Positions 1 to 10,499 of a stretch of DNA of 64,000 bases are shown in pieces. The notes under the pieces are model-generated. The model was not told where the DNA came from, did no database searches, and was given only the letters and a program-made list of their open reading frames with translations. Each line of letters starts with the position of its first letter. Within the stretch, counting starts at the first letter, position 1. The translations under genes and the position numbers were made by a program. Source of the stretch: an uncultured bacterium. Its GTDB lineage: Bacteria; Verrucomicrobiota; Kiritimatiellia; PWTM01. Location of the stretch: assembly GCA_938010045.1 (NCBI GenBank), contig CALLFZ010000031.1:1-64000 (forward strand), in the 5' to 3' direction.

Positions 1-2298
1 ATCAACGGGGTTCGGCAGGAGGGCGGCGAGTGGTTCCGCTGTACGGTCGAGCAGGTCAAAGCTGCCATTCACGCCGTGCGCGCCGGACAACTGCTGGAAG
101 AACAGCGCAGCCTCAGTTTTGGCCTGCGTCCCGAGCAAGAAGCGGCGATTCAAAAGACCATGGCGTACTTCCAGACTTATCGGGCCGAAAACGGTAAGCC
201 GCCGCACTTCCTCTGGAACTGCAAGATGCGCTTCGGCAAGACCTTTGCCGCCTATCAGCTGGCTAAACGCATGGGATGGAAAAAGGTTCTCGTGCTCACC
301 TTTAAACCCGCCGTGCAAAGCGCCTGGGAGGAAGACCTGCGCACGCATGTGGACTTTACCGGCTGGCAGTTCATCAAGCCCGGCGGCCCCGTCACATGGG
401 AAACGGCGAACAAACGAAAACCGATCGTTTGCTTCGGCTCGTTTCAGGACTACCTGGGCCGCAACCCGAGCACCGGCGGCATCAAGACCAAAAACGAATG
501 GGTGCACGCCACGCACTGGGATTGCGTCATCTTCGACGAGTACCACTACGGCGCCTGGCGCGAGAAGGCCAAAGACCTGTTCGAGGCCGAGGACGAGCGC
601 GAACGCAAAGCCGCCGAGGGCGAAGCGCTGGACTACTTTGACGAAGACATCCTGCCCATCACCGCTGATCACTACCTATACCTGTCCGGCACGCCCTTCC
701 GCGCCATCGCGAGCGGTGAGTTCATCGAGGAGCAGATTTACAACTGGACCTACTCCGACGAGCAGCGCGCCAAAGCCGAATGGGACGAGTCGAAAGGTCC
801 CAACCCCTACGCGGCGCTGCCGCGCATGGTGCTGATGACCTATCAATTGCCGGAGGAGATTCGGCACATTGCCCTGCAAGGCGAGTTCAACGAGTTCGAC
901 TTGAATGTGTTCTTCTCCGCCGAGGGCGTGGGGGAGGGGGCGCGCTTCCAGTACGAAGCCGAGGTGCAAAAATGGCTGGATTTGATCCGCGGCGCCTATT
1001 TGCCGGCCAGCGTAGACGACCTGAAACTTGGCCGCGAGCGGCGTCCGCCCCTGCCGTTTTCGGATGTGCGCCTGCTTTCGGCGTTGACCCATACGCTGTG
1101 GTTCTTGCCGAGCGTCGCCGCCTGCTACGCCATGCGCAACCTGCTGGCGCAGCGGCAAAACAAGTTCTATCACGATTACAAGGTTATCGTGGCCGCCGGC
1201 GCTTCAGCCGGCATTGGCGCAGCCGCCCTGCCACCCGTGTTGGAGGCGATGGGTAATCCACTGGAAACGAAGACCATCACCCTCACTTGCGGGAAACTGA
1301 CCACCGGCGTCACCGTGCGCCCGTGGACGGGCATTTTCATGCTGCGCAATTCCTCCAGCCCCGAAACCTACTTCCAATCCGCCTTTCGCGTACAAAACCC
1401 GTGGACGCTCCGAAATCCCGATGGCCTCTCGCCGAACGAGGAACTGATTCTCAAGCCGGAGTGCTACGTCTTTGACTTCGCTCCCGACCGCGCGCTGCGC
1501 CAGATTGCTGATTACAGTTGCCGGCTCAACGTCAACGAAACAGACCCGGAGAAGAAAGTGGCAGAGTTCATCCGCTTCCTTCCGGTGCTGGCGTACGACG
1601 GCAGTTCCATGCGGCAGATCGACGCCGCCGGCGTGCTACAGATGGCGATGAGCGGCACCACGGCCACGCTGTTGGCGCGGCGATGGGAGAGCGCGCTTTT
1701 AGTGAACGTGGATAACGATACCCTGCGGCGACTCATGGCCAATCCGCAAGCCATGCAGGCCCTGATGAGCATCGAGGGCTTCCGCAACCTGAATCAGGAC
1801 ATCCAGATCATCATCAATAAGTCCGAAGCAGTCAAGAAAGCCAAACGCGAAGCCAACGACCGTGAACTGACCCCGTCAGAACAGCGCGCCTTGACTGAAG
1901 AAGAAAAGCAATTCAAGAGCAAGCGTAAGGAAATCCAGGAGAAACTCATCAAGTTTGCCACGCGTATCCCGGTCTTTCTCTACCTCACCGACTTCCGCGA
2001 GCGCACGCTGCGCGATGTCATTACCCAATTGGAGCCGGGCCTCTTCAAGCGCGTCACCGGCCTGAGCGTGCAGGACTTTGAAGTGCTGGTCAGTCTGGGC
2101 CTCTTTAACAGCGCCCTGATGAACGATGCAGTGTACAAGTTCAAGCGGTACGAGGACCCGAGCCTGGTCTATCTGGGCGTCAACCGGCACAAGGGCGAAG
2201 CCATAGGCCTTTATGATACCGTTGTACGCCCCCGGGACTACGACCGGTCGTTCATCAACGAGCCAGTTGAACCTTATCGAAACCCGATGGGGAAGTGA
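1..2298 (+). CDS. GIY-YIG/T5orf172-like nuclease-DEAD helicase family protein, 5'-truncated by window edge
   Basis: Frame 1 is open from base 1 (INGVRQEGGEWFRCTVEQVKAAIHAVRAGQ...) so the listed start at 76 is internal. Walker A-like CKMRFGKTF, DExH-like VIFDEYH, motif III-like LYLSGTPFRA. The N-terminal piece resembles the end of a T5orf172/GIY-YIG domain. Confidence 0.75.
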   Translation: MNGVRQEGGEWFRCTVEQVKAAIHAVRAGQLLEEQRSLSFGLRPEQEAAIQKTMAYFQTYRAENGKPPHFLWNCKMRFGKTFAAYQLAKRMGWKKVLVLTFKPAVQSAWEEDLRTHVDFTGWQFIKPGGPVTWETANKRKPIVCFGSFQDYLGRNPSTGGIKTKNEWVHATHWDCVIFDEYHYGAWREKAKDLFEAEDERERKAAEGEALDYFDEDILPITADHYLYLSGTPFRAIASGEFIEEQIYNWTYSDEQRAKAEWDESKGPNPYAALPRMVLMTYQLPEEIRHIALQGEFNEFDLNVFFSAEGVGEGARFQYEAEVQKWLDLIRGAYLPASVDDLKLGRERRPPLPFSDVRLLSALTHTLWFLPSVAACYAMRNLLAQRQNKFYHDYKVIVAAGASAGIGAAALPPVLEAMGNPLETKTITLTCGKLTTGVTVRPWTGIFMLRNSSSPETYFQSAFRVQNPWTLRNPDGLSPNEELILKPECYVFDFAPDRALRQIADYSCRLNVNETDPEKKVAEFIRFLPVLAYDGSSMRQIDAAGVLQMAMSGTTATLLARRWESALLVNVDNDTLRRLMANPQAMQALMSIEGFRNLNQDIQIIINKSEAVKKAKREANDRELTPSEQRALTEEEKQFKSKRKEIQEKLIKFATRIPVFLYLTDFRERTLRDVITQLEPGLFKRVTGLSVQDFEVLVSLGLFNSALMNDAVYKFKRYEDPSLVYLGVNRHKGEAIGLYDTVVRPRDYDRSFINEPVEPYRNPMGK

Positions 2299-2574
2299 TA
2301 GAGGCTGACCATGGGGGGGCGATCCGCATCGTGAGCGGTTACATCCGCGCGAAGGATACGGTGCGCCGCCGGCGAAGTCGGCGGACTGTGGACCGCGGGT
2401 TCAATGTTTTGGAGAGGGCATGCGTTGGCGATCAAAAACGCACGCGCTGGCGAGCGCGGGTAGCTCGCCCAGTGTAGCGTCCCCGAAGCCGGATCCCTGC
2501 CGGCCGATCATACACGGTCCACCTCCCGCGTCCGTTCATTTGCCGGGCGTGAATGCTGTGCAACCCAGTGCGGC

Positions 2575-3232
2575 GCGTCCGGCGGGAGGTGCGGCGGCGT
2601 CGTGTTGATCACGAACAAGGACAACATCAACGAGCACGACGTGAGGGACGGAAAGGAGGAGGAGGATCTGATCGGCGAGCCGAGGCCCATCCGCGCCCTC
2701 CACGCAACCGGGAACTGCGCCCTTACGGGGTCATCGTGGACGAGGCACCCCCCATGTCGGCATCGGACGCACCCCACAAGAGCCTGCGCGACAAGCAAGG
2801 TGAGCTTCTGCGGGGCACCTCGGACGTTCGGTTGCTACTGACCGGCACGCCGCACAAGGGGAGATCCTGAACATTTTAGTCCTTTTCCTCCAACTCCTTG
2901 ACCCAACGCCGTTGTGGATGTGCGCTCGATCGGCGAAGCCATGAGGCGCCGCCGCGCGTTGCTCGATGCAGAGGCCGAGATCCGGCCTCGCGTTCGTCAG
3001 CTTGTCGAGGGCGAGTTCCGCCAAGGCGCCGCCATTCCCACCGTGCCGTACCGCCGCGACAGCGCCGAGGTGCCCGATTCTCCTACGCGGACGTTGGGTG
3101 GTCGTCGAGTGATGTGCAACGCGAGCCGTGGATTGACGATCACTGCATCCGCGCCGATTGGGGCGCCGAATCGCTGCGCTTCGACGAGCACCGGCCTTCA
3201 CCCAACGACCCCAGCGTGAACCCACCCTAGGG
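2575..3232 (+). pseudogene. Degraded SNF2/DEAD-family helicase remnant
   Basis: Frame-switching fragments: VIVDEAPPMSAS...KQGELLRGTSDVRLLLTGTPHKG, then GDPEHF and (shifted) LFLQLLDP, then DVRSIGEAMRRRRALLDAEAEIRPRV; matches the order of SNF2 helicase motifs II-III but in several frames. Confidence 0.6.
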
Positions 3233-3437
3233 CGCGCAGACCTAGCGTGTCGGTTCACCTTTCGAACCGAGATGACCCGCTGGTGACCGAAAAGCTGCTT
3301 TGCGAGGTCTTTCGCACTCAGGAATGTTTCGAGTGGATGGTGTGAGAGATGGATGGCCGCGGAGGACAGACCAGATTTGGCATTCTCGCCGCGTTCGCTT
3401 GGGGGCGTCGTCCTGGGTTCTGGGAGGTGTCGCAAGT

Positions 3438-5705
3438 TCAGAATCGGGGATTGGGTGGCCGATCGCGAAGAGGCGCGGCCGAGAAATTGGGGGGGGAGGG
3501 GCGGGGGAGTAGGGAGATCCATTCGAGTTCGATGCCGTGACCGGGGGCGTCGGGGAGGACCTCGAGGTGGAGCACGATCTCCGGTTCGGCGGGTGCGGCG
3601 GGCGCCGCGCGCGCGCGGCCGATTTGGAAGGAGCGGTCGCAGGGCGCGCGTAGGTCGGTCGTGTGCGGGCCGGATGTGATACGGAGACCGATTGTGCGGG
3701 CCCGGTCGAGTTTTGTGCCGCGCCAGCGCACCTCCAGGTCGGCGCCCTCTGGACCCAGCAAATCGGCCGGGATGCGGACCGTTGCGCGGCCATATGCGCG
3801 TACGCAGGTTTGTCCATAGGGCGGCCGGACGAATCCTTCGCCGAGCCAAGCCGCACAGGACGGCTCGGCCGTGGGGTCGAAGTCCAGCAGGGCCGGCTCG
3901 CCGCGTCGGTAGAGCCGGATACCGGGGATGTGCGGCACACCGCCCGGGGCGCTGAGCGCGAGCTGGAGCACGCCTGTGTGAGGGCCGAGCGCCAAAAAGT
4001 TTGCCCCCGGCACAGCCGTTCGCGCGGCCAGAGGCGGATGTGGCGTGACCTCGTTGGCATCGCGCAGCTCGAGTCGCGCGTTCGCGCCGATCGCCCGCGC
4101 GTCCACTTCCAGCCGCATATCTGGCTCCGGGACGTACACTTCGGCCACACTGGAGGTGGCCATCCAGGGGCGGATGCGCCAGAAGTCCACGCGTGCGGAT
4201 GGGAGGTTGAAGGGATCAAGATCGATCGGTTCGACGCCTGCGGCCTCGAAGTCGAAGGCGCGCCGGACGGCCGCCCACTCGATGTCGCGGCGGCCTCCGT
4301 AGCGGACTTCGGCACACCACACAGTACGGCCGGCGGAGAACTCTTGCGCGAGACGCTGGCGGAGACTATCGGAAGGATCCTCCGCGTCGGGCGCCCAAAG
4401 CCAGGAGGCAGGGCCGGCGTCGAGGCCGTTGAACCACCGAATGATCTCGCAAAAGTGGCGGCGGGCCAGCACTTTGGTACCCGGCGGCACCCGCGCGGCC
4501 ACCTCGGCGGCCAAGGCACGAGCGTCGGCGACGCGAACACGGCGCGTGGGTGGTCGTAGACCGAGCAGCCAGACGGCGGCGACCGCGCATGCGAGGAGGG
4601 CCGCCGCGCCGGGGAGCGACCTTTTCCATTTCAGTCGAGCCCCGAGGGTTCCCAACGCGCTGGCCAGCCCCAGCCCGCCCACCGCCGCGCCGAATATGGC
4701 GGCAATCCAGAGGTACCGCGAGACGAATGTCCAATAAAAGCAATAGAAGAACGCGTAGATTAGGGCCGGCGCCGCAAGCAGCGCGGCGGCAGGTCCGTTG
4801 CGGTCGCGGGCCATCATGACCAGGCCGAGCGCGAAGGGAAGGGCCAGCAGCAGTGTCGCGCGGGGCCAACCGAGCAGGTACTTCGCGACCTGAGGCGCGA
4901 CCTCGCCGAATGCGCCCCAGTTCATACCGGGCAACCAGCGCTGCTCGGCGAGCGTTTGCGGCGGGAGAACTCCGCCCTCCCCTTCGCGCAACAGACTCTG
5001 CGCTAGCAACGGCGCGGCTCCGATGAGAGCGCCCGCGAGCGCCCAGCCGGCGGCGCGGGCGACCGCGGCGCCCCCCACGCGCTGCTTGTGCGCGATCAGC
5101 AGGACAGCCAGCGGAAGGCCGGCCAGCAACGCCGGCTCGCGCACGCTGTAGGCCAGACCGAACAAAAGGCCCGCCGCGAAAACCCGGCTGGCGCGCCATC
5201 GGTCGCGGGGCAGCTCGTACGCCGCCAGCCCCAGCGATCCGAGCAGCAGCACATGCGACAGCGGATCGCGGTACGGGTTGGTTATCACCCGCATGAGCTC
5301 CGGATCGAACACCGCGCAGATGGCGATCGTAAACAGGGCCGCCGCGGTCTTCTGCTCGGACGGGCCCGGTGTCAGCGCCGCGGCCAGAGCGCCCGCGCCC
5401 GCGATGGCCCCGAGAATTAAGGGAAGGTTGCTCAAGAACACCAGATACGGCCCGGTGAGCGGGAGGATCAGCCGAAGAAACAGCGGGTAGCCACACGCGA
5501 AGCGGCTGGTGAAAAACTCGGTCGGGAGATCCCGTGCGAACACGAGCCAATTGACAGGATCGGACCAGGCGCGGATCGAGTAGGCGCGCAGCACCATGAC
5601 GCCGAGCGCGCCGAGCACCAGCGCGCCTCCCGTCGCAGCGATGTACTGCGCTATACGCGACTGCGGCCGCAATCTGGGCGACCCATCCCGAGTGTCCCGC
5701 ATCAT
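3438..5705 (-). CDS. Polytopic membrane protein, glycosyltransferase (GT39/ArnT)-like, with large C-terminal soluble domain
   Basis: 755 aa ORF, many hydrophobic segments in the N-terminal half (GGALVLGALGVMVLRAY..., GPYLVFLSNLPLILGAIAGAGALAAAL...). Confidence 0.6.
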   Translation of the reverse strand: MMRDTRDGSPRLRPQSRIAQYIAATGGALVLGALGVMVLRAYSIRAWSDPVNWLVFARDLPTEFFTSRFACGYPLFLRLILPLTGPYLVFLSNLPLILGAIAGAGALAAALTPGPSEQKTAAALFTIAICAVFDPELMRVITNPYRDPLSHVLLLGSLGLAAYELPRDRWRASRVFAAGLLFGLAYSVREPALLAGLPLAVLLIAHKQRVGGAAVARAAGWALAGALIGAAPLLAQSLLREGEGGVLPPQTLAEQRWLPGMNWGAFGEVAPQVAKYLLGWPRATLLLALPFALGLVMMARDRNGPAAALLAAPALIYAFFYCFYWTFVSRYLWIAAIFGAAVGGLGLASALGTLGARLKWKRSLPGAAALLACAVAAVWLLGLRPPTRRVRVADARALAAEVAARVPPGTKVLARRHFCEIIRWFNGLDAGPASWLWAPDAEDPSDSLRQRLAQEFSAGRTVWCAEVRYGGRRDIEWAAVRRAFDFEAAGVEPIDLDPFNLPSARVDFWRIRPWMATSSVAEVYVPEPDMRLEVDARAIGANARLELRDANEVTPHPPLAARTAVPGANFLALGPHTGVLQLALSAPGGVPHIPGIRLYRRGEPALLDFDPTAEPSCAAWLGEGFVRPPYGQTCVRAYGRATVRIPADLLGPEGADLEVRWRGTKLDRARTIGLRITSGPHTTDLRAPCDRSFQIGRARAAPAAPAEPEIVLHLEVLPDAPGHGIELEWISLLPRPSPPNFSAAPLRDRPPNPRF

Positions 5706-5742
5706 CAGAACCTGTGCGGTAAGGATAGGGTGGGTCGGGAAC

Positions 5743-6330
5743 TCAACGCGAGCTCTCGCGGGCCGGTCGCATCGGGGGCGGCGCCGCCCTTCTCGCCTCG
5801 TTCATCAGACGTTCGAGCTGCGGTTCGATGTCTTTCGGCTGACACTTTTCGAGCAGGATGCGACCTTCGGGGTCGGTGATTCGAATCGCCCAGCCATACG
5901 CCGTTTCGCGCAGCTCGCCCGAGCCGGGGCCGGTGCGGTTCCACTCGACGCGCCGCAGGGTGACCGGTTCGGTCTCGAAGGTCACGGGGCGCGACCCGGA
6001 GAGCACGAGCTCTTCCTCCTTCATGGTGCCGGCGCGTAGATTGCCCAAGGCCCCCTGGATCACCACGAGGTACCGGACGCGAAGGTCGTCTGGCACGTCG
6101 GGCGTGACGCGTTGAATCTCGAAACGATAGACCACTTCGTTTTCGTCCACGCGACCTGACGCGTGGGGCAACTGTTGCCTCGGCCCTTGGCGGGACGCCA
6201 CGGTTTTGCGCGTCGCGCTCACGCGCAGTTTTTCGGGCTGGGATGCGGGGCGCGCCGGTTCCGCTGCGAGCCACAAGATCAGGGCGGCGGCGAGCCGGAC
6301 CGTGAGCCGTCGGTCGAATGGGGTGTTCAT
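5743..6330 (-). CDS. Hypothetical exported protein
   Basis: In-frame ATG at 6330 giving MNTPFDRRLTVRLAAALILWLAAEPARPAS (signal-like); upstream 106 codons of the listed ORF overlap the TonB gene and look spurious. Confidence 0.6.
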   Translation of the reverse strand: MNTPFDRRLTVRLAAALILWLAAEPARPASQPEKLRVSATRKTVASRQGPRQQLPHASGRVDENEVVYRFEIQRVTPDVPDDLRVRYLVVIQGALGNLRAGTMKEEELVLSGSRPVTFETEPVTLRRVEWNRTGPGSGELRETAYGWAIRITDPEGRILLEKCQPKDIEPQLERLMNEARRAAPPPMRPARESSR

Positions 6331-7256
6331 ATATCTCTCCACGTTTGGCGGTCGGGCGAGGTTACACCGGCGGCTGGCGAAGGGTATGGGCCCTCGGGGG
6401 GGACTAGCCGGAAGCTCACCGGGATGCGGTAGACCGCCGGGCCGGCGCCGGGAAAGGGCGCGGCCCGGCGCACGGCCGCCACGGCGGCGGCGACCAGGCG
6501 CGGCGTGCCGCCGTCCGCGTCGAGCGACTCGATGGCGCCATCGGCGCGGACCTTCAGCACGATCCACACGCGCCCCTCTTCGCCGCGCTGACGGGAAGCC
6601 TCGGGGTAGCGCAGCGCGCGGACGATCGCATCGCGCACCGCGCGCCAATGGGGGGAGGTGTCGGGTGGTTCGGCGATCTCCGCTGGGGCGGGAGAGTCGG
6701 CTGCGGTGGGGGGCTCAAGCGGGTGCGCAAGTTCGCGCATTTCGGCGAGCAGTTCCTCGATGTTCGGCTCGGGCGCTGGCATGTTCGCGCGCCACTGCAC
6801 TGCGACGATCTCGATCGGCGGCGGTTCGGGTGGGGATAGCGGCTCCGGTGGTGCGACCTCGCTGGGAGGAAGTTCGGGCAGCGGGGGCGGCGGAGGACGG
6901 AGGACGGGGGGCGGCCTACAGCGGCCGATGTCCACCGCCACGAACGGACGTTGGTCGCGGGCCTCACCGGCGCGGCGTTCCACCACCACGCGGCCGAGCA
7001 TCGCCAGCAACACTCCGTGCATGGCCAACGAAGCCAGCAGCGCGCGCGTTCGAAGCGCTGCGTCGCGGCGGCGCCAGCGCCACTGCTCCGCCACCGGCGT
7101 TGGGGGCGGCCACGATTGCGGAATGCGCAACCGGAGGGGGCAGGCCGCGGTCCAGCGTGGCTGTCTGCCTCCAACCACCTGGATCCGCCTGTTCACCGTT
7201 CCCTCTTCGCGCTTGGCCATCATGATGGACGCGGATCGACGCCACACCAACACCAA
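6327..7256 (-). CDS. TonB family protein (energy transducer)
   Basis: N-terminal TM, Pro-rich linker, C-terminal RDAIVRALRYPEASRQRGEEGRVWIVLKVRADGAIES...PVSFRLVPP typical of the TonB C-terminal fold; ATGA overlap with downstream gene. Confidence 0.8.
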   Translation of the reverse strand: MVLVWRRSASIMMAKREEGTVNRRIQVVGGRQPRWTAACPLRLRIPQSWPPPTPVAEQWRWRRRDAALRTRALLASLAMHGVLLAMLGRVVVERRAGEARDQRPFVAVDIGRCRPPPVLRPPPPPLPELPPSEVAPPEPLSPPEPPPIEIVAVQWRANMPAPEPNIEELLAEMRELAHPLEPPTAADSPAPAEIAEPPDTSPHWRAVRDAIVRALRYPEASRQRGEEGRVWIVLKVRADGAIESLDADGGTPRLVAAAVAAVRRAAPFPGAGPAVYRIPVSFRLVPPEGPYPSPAAGVTSPDRQTWRDI

Positions 7257-7284
7257 GAGTACACTGTTGGCCGGAAGCTGGCGA

Positions 7285-8682
7285 ATGAAGACGGGCGTGT
7301 GGTGTTCGGCTGCGACGGCGTTGACCGTCGTGGCGGCGGTGTCGCGAGCCGACGTCTGGCTGGAGTTCGAGTCGCCGGGCGCGGCCGCGGCATGGACGGT
7401 GGGCCGCGGCGCTCAGGTGACGCTGGTGGATGCCGCACCCGCTCCCTCGGAAGTGGCGGGCGGGGCAGGCCCCGCTGGGCGTGCGCTGAGGTTCGCCGCC
7501 CCTGGCGGCGGCGGGGCCTACCTCTCCGCGGTGCCCGACGGGTTGGCGAGCGCCGGCTCGGTGGCGCTCTGGGTGCGGCGCGTCGGGGCGGATGCCCCCG
7601 CGGCCGAGGTGGAAGTTCACTTCGTCGAGCCCGATGGCCGCTCGCGGTTCTGGCGAAAAATCACGCTGGAGGGGTCCGACTGGCGACGGGTCGAGTTTCC
7701 ATTGAGGTTCTTTCGGACCACCGGGGCGCGCGTGCCGGACTGGCGAGAGGTCCGCCACTTCGGTCTGCATGCCCGCCAGGCGGTCACTATGGACGTGGAC
7801 GCTGTTTCCATTGAACGGATCGAGGGCTACGGGCCAGAGATCTCCCTTCGCGAGTTGCGCGACATTGCCTTTCCGAGCGCCCCCACCGGAACCGTGCGGC
7901 TCGTGCGCGACGCGGAGTATGCGATCCTGACCGACGCCGCGGGTTTGGACCTGTTGATGGTGCGGGCCGTGATGGCGCAATTGACGCGCCAACTCCGCCG
8001 CCTGTTCCCGTTCTTGCCGCCGCCGTCTCGCCCGCCGGTTCTGCTGGTGTTTGCGAAGGCCGACGACTACCGGTCGTTTCCGCCCCGCATCGCCGAGCGA
8101 ATGGGCTCGACGGCTCGCGAGCCGACCAGCGACGGCTACACCATCGTGGGCGTGGCCACGTCGTGGTGGGATGCGCAGAAAGGCTCGTTGCGGCCGGTTT
8201 TTTTTCACGAGTTCGTGCACGCGTGGCTCTCTCAGGCGGGTGGACTCGCCTGCGAGGGTCACTGGCTGCACGAGGCGGTCGCGAATTTCATGCAGTTGAG
8301 CCTGTTCCCGCAGCCCGGCTTCGATGAGCTGGTGCGGCGGTCGCTCGACGCCGGGGCAGCTCGGCCGCTGCGCGAACTGTGCTCCGAGCGGCCCGTACGG
8401 GTGTCCGACTACTGGCAGCTGGTGACGGTCTTCCGGATGTTGGTTTCGAAGCCTCCCTACTCGGAGCGTCTGCCGAAGCTGTTCGAGGCGGCTCGTGCCC
8501 ACAGTAGCTTTGATCTTGGTCTGTATCTCGCCGAGGCATTCGGCGTGGACTGGGACCAGTTCGTGGCCGATTGGACGGCCTACTGCGACGAGGCATTTCC
8601 AAACGCGGCGGTGCCGTCTGCGTCCAGTGCGCCGCCCGCCGAACCGGCCGCGGCGCCCGATCCGGCCGCGCCGGCCGGCTGA
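7285..8682 (+). CDS. Exported gluzincin-like peptidase (DUF1570/peptidase MA-like)
   Basis: MKTGVWCSAATALTVVAAVSRADVW signal; HEFVHAW zinc motif with downstream HWLHEAVANFMQLSLF. Confidence 0.65.
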   Translation: MKTGVWCSAATALTVVAAVSRADVWLEFESPGAAAAWTVGRGAQVTLVDAAPAPSEVAGGAGPAGRALRFAAPGGGGAYLSAVPDGLASAGSVALWVRRVGADAPAAEVEVHFVEPDGRSRFWRKITLEGSDWRRVEFPLRFFRTTGARVPDWREVRHFGLHARQAVTMDVDAVSIERIEGYGPEISLRELRDIAFPSAPTGTVRLVRDAEYAILTDAAGLDLLMVRAVMAQLTRQLRRLFPFLPPPSRPPVLLVFAKADDYRSFPPRIAERMGSTAREPTSDGYTIVGVATSWWDAQKGSLRPVFFHEFVHAWLSQAGGLACEGHWLHEAVANFMQLSLFPQPGFDELVRRSLDAGAARPLRELCSERPVRVSDYWQLVTVFRMLVSKPPYSERLPKLFEAARAHSSFDLGLYLAEAFGVDWDQFVADWTAYCDEAFPNAAVPSASSAPPAEPAAAPDPAAPAG

Positions 8683-8815
8683 GCGCGACGTGCGGCCGTG
8701 GGGCTCGCGTGAGCATTGGCCTCGGCGATTCGGCCGCGTGGGTGGGCGCGTTGGACAACGGCCCGGCGCGGTGTAGGCTGGGCCGGCGTGGATTGACCGC
8801 GAACCAGGGAGCGCG

Positions 8816-10420
8816 ATGAACGCATGTCAGGTTTCAGTGTGGGCGGCTATGGTGGCCGCCGTCGTCGGGGCCGAAGAACGTCCGCCGTTGCGGGCCATCT
8901 ACGAGGACCCCACGCTCGACCCGCCGCTGACGGAGATTGACCGTCGCGTCTACCCCGAGCTCGAACCGCTGGGGATCCGCCCGAAGCTCTGTTCCGACGC
9001 CGTCTTCATCCGCCGGCTGTTTCTGGACGCGGCGGGCGTGCTGCCGAGCGCCGCGGACGCGGCAGCGTTCCTCGCCGACACCAACGCGAACAAACGGGCG
9101 ATCTGGATTGACCGCGTGCTCGACCGGCCGGAGTTTGCCGACTACTGGGCGATGAAGTGGAGCGATCTGCTGCGCGTCAAGGCGGAGTTCCCCGTCAACC
9201 TGTGGCCGAACGCGGCGCAGGCGTTTCATCGTTGGATCCGCGAATCGCTGCGCGCCAACAAGCCCTACGATCAATTTGTCCGCGAGATGCTCGTAACCAA
9301 CGGCAGCAACTTCCGGGTTGGCCCTGTGAACTTCTATCGCGCCGTGCAGAACCGGAACCCCGAGGGGTGGGCAACGGCCGTGGCGCTGATCTTCATGGGC
9401 ACGCGCGTGGAGCACTGGCCGAGCCACCGGCTGGCCGGCATGAGTATGGTGTTCACCGAGCTCTCGATCAAGCCCACGAAGGAATGGAAGGAAGAGATTG
9501 TCTTCTGGGATCCCGACCTCCCCGCCAAGGTGGCGGCCACCGGCGGCGCCGCGGTGGTGGCGGGCCCGCGGGTTGCGGAGTTCCCCGACGGCACGAAGGT
9601 CGAGCTGCGGGGCGACCGCGATCCCCGAGAGATCTTGGCGGATTGGCTGATCACGCCGACGAACCAGTGGTTCGCGACCGTCATGGCCAACCGGGTCTGG
9701 AGCTGGCTGCTCGGCCGCGGCATTGTCCACGAGCCGGATGACTTCCGTCCCGACAATCCGCCGTCGAATCCGGCGCTGCTGGAGTATCTGCGGGCCGAGT
9801 TTGTCGCTCAGAAGTTCGATGTGAAACACTTGTTCCGGCTGATTCTGAATTCGCGCACCTGGCAGCACTCGTCGGTGGCCACGGCGGACGAGTTGGCGAA
9901 GGCCGAGGGAACGTTCGCGTTCTACCCGATGCGCCGGCTCGAAGCGGAAGTGCTGATTGACGCGATCAATAAGGTCACCGGCTCGACCGAACTCTATACC
10001 AGTCCGATTCCCGAGCCGTTCACCTTTGTGCCGGAGACGAAGAGCGCGGTGGCGCTGCCGGATGGAAGCATCACCAGCCCCTTCCTCGAACTGTTCGGCC
10101 GTCCAGCCCGCGCGACGGGGATGGAGAACGAGCGGTCGAACCGGCCGATCCCGGCCCAGTGGATGCACCTGCTCAACTCGAGTCACATCCAGCAGAAAAT
10201 CCAGGCGAGCGCCACGATCGCCGCGATCGCGCAGCCAAACCGGAAACTGCCGGAGATTGCGGAGGATATCTATCTGCTGGTTCTGAGCCGGCGCCCCACC
10301 GCGCCCGAGATCGAGCGCCTCGCGGCGTATGAACAGAAAGGAGTGGTGCGCGGCCGGGATCTCTGGAACGATATCGTTTGGGCGCTGATCAACACCGACG
10401 AATTTCTGTACCGTCATTGA
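8816..10420 (+). CDS. DUF1549/DUF1553 domain-containing protein
   Basis: FIRRLFLDAAGVLPSAADAAAFLAD...RVLDRPEFADYWAMKWSDLLRVK and C-terminal NRVWSWLLGRGIVHEPDDFRPDNPPSNPALLEYLRAEF...LILNSRTWQ. Confidence 0.85.
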   Translation: MNACQVSVWAAMVAAVVGAEERPPLRAIYEDPTLDPPLTEIDRRVYPELEPLGIRPKLCSDAVFIRRLFLDAAGVLPSAADAAAFLADTNANKRAIWIDRVLDRPEFADYWAMKWSDLLRVKAEFPVNLWPNAAQAFHRWIRESLRANKPYDQFVREMLVTNGSNFRVGPVNFYRAVQNRNPEGWATAVALIFMGTRVEHWPSHRLAGMSMVFTELSIKPTKEWKEEIVFWDPDLPAKVAATGGAAVVAGPRVAEFPDGTKVELRGDRDPREILADWLITPTNQWFATVMANRVWSWLLGRGIVHEPDDFRPDNPPSNPALLEYLRAEFVAQKFDVKHLFRLILNSRTWQHSSVATADELAKAEGTFAFYPMRRLEAEVLIDAINKVTGSTELYTSPIPEPFTFVPETKSAVALPDGSITSPFLELFGRPARATGMENERSNRPIPAQWMHLLNSSHIQQKIQASATIAAIAQPNRKLPEIAEDIYLLVLSRRPTAPEIERLAAYEQKGVVRGRDLWNDIVWALINTDEFLYRH

Positions 10421-10499
10421 CAAGAAAAATGGCCAGACTCCGTTATACTAACGTTCGGGGCGGGTTGAGACCCGCACCTCCAATAGGATGGGCTGAGCA

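Noticed and set aside
2731-3849. 372-aa minus-strand ORF over the helicase relic
   Set aside because: Arg/Pro/His-rich frame without domains; the + strand relic explains the region better.
6658-7284. N-terminal extension of the peptidase ORF
   Set aside because: Gly/Ser-rich antisense of the TonB Pro-rich linker; the signal peptide begins at 7285.
8834-10423. 529-aa minus-strand ORF
   Set aside because: Exactly antisense to the DUF1549 gene; artefact of codon bias.
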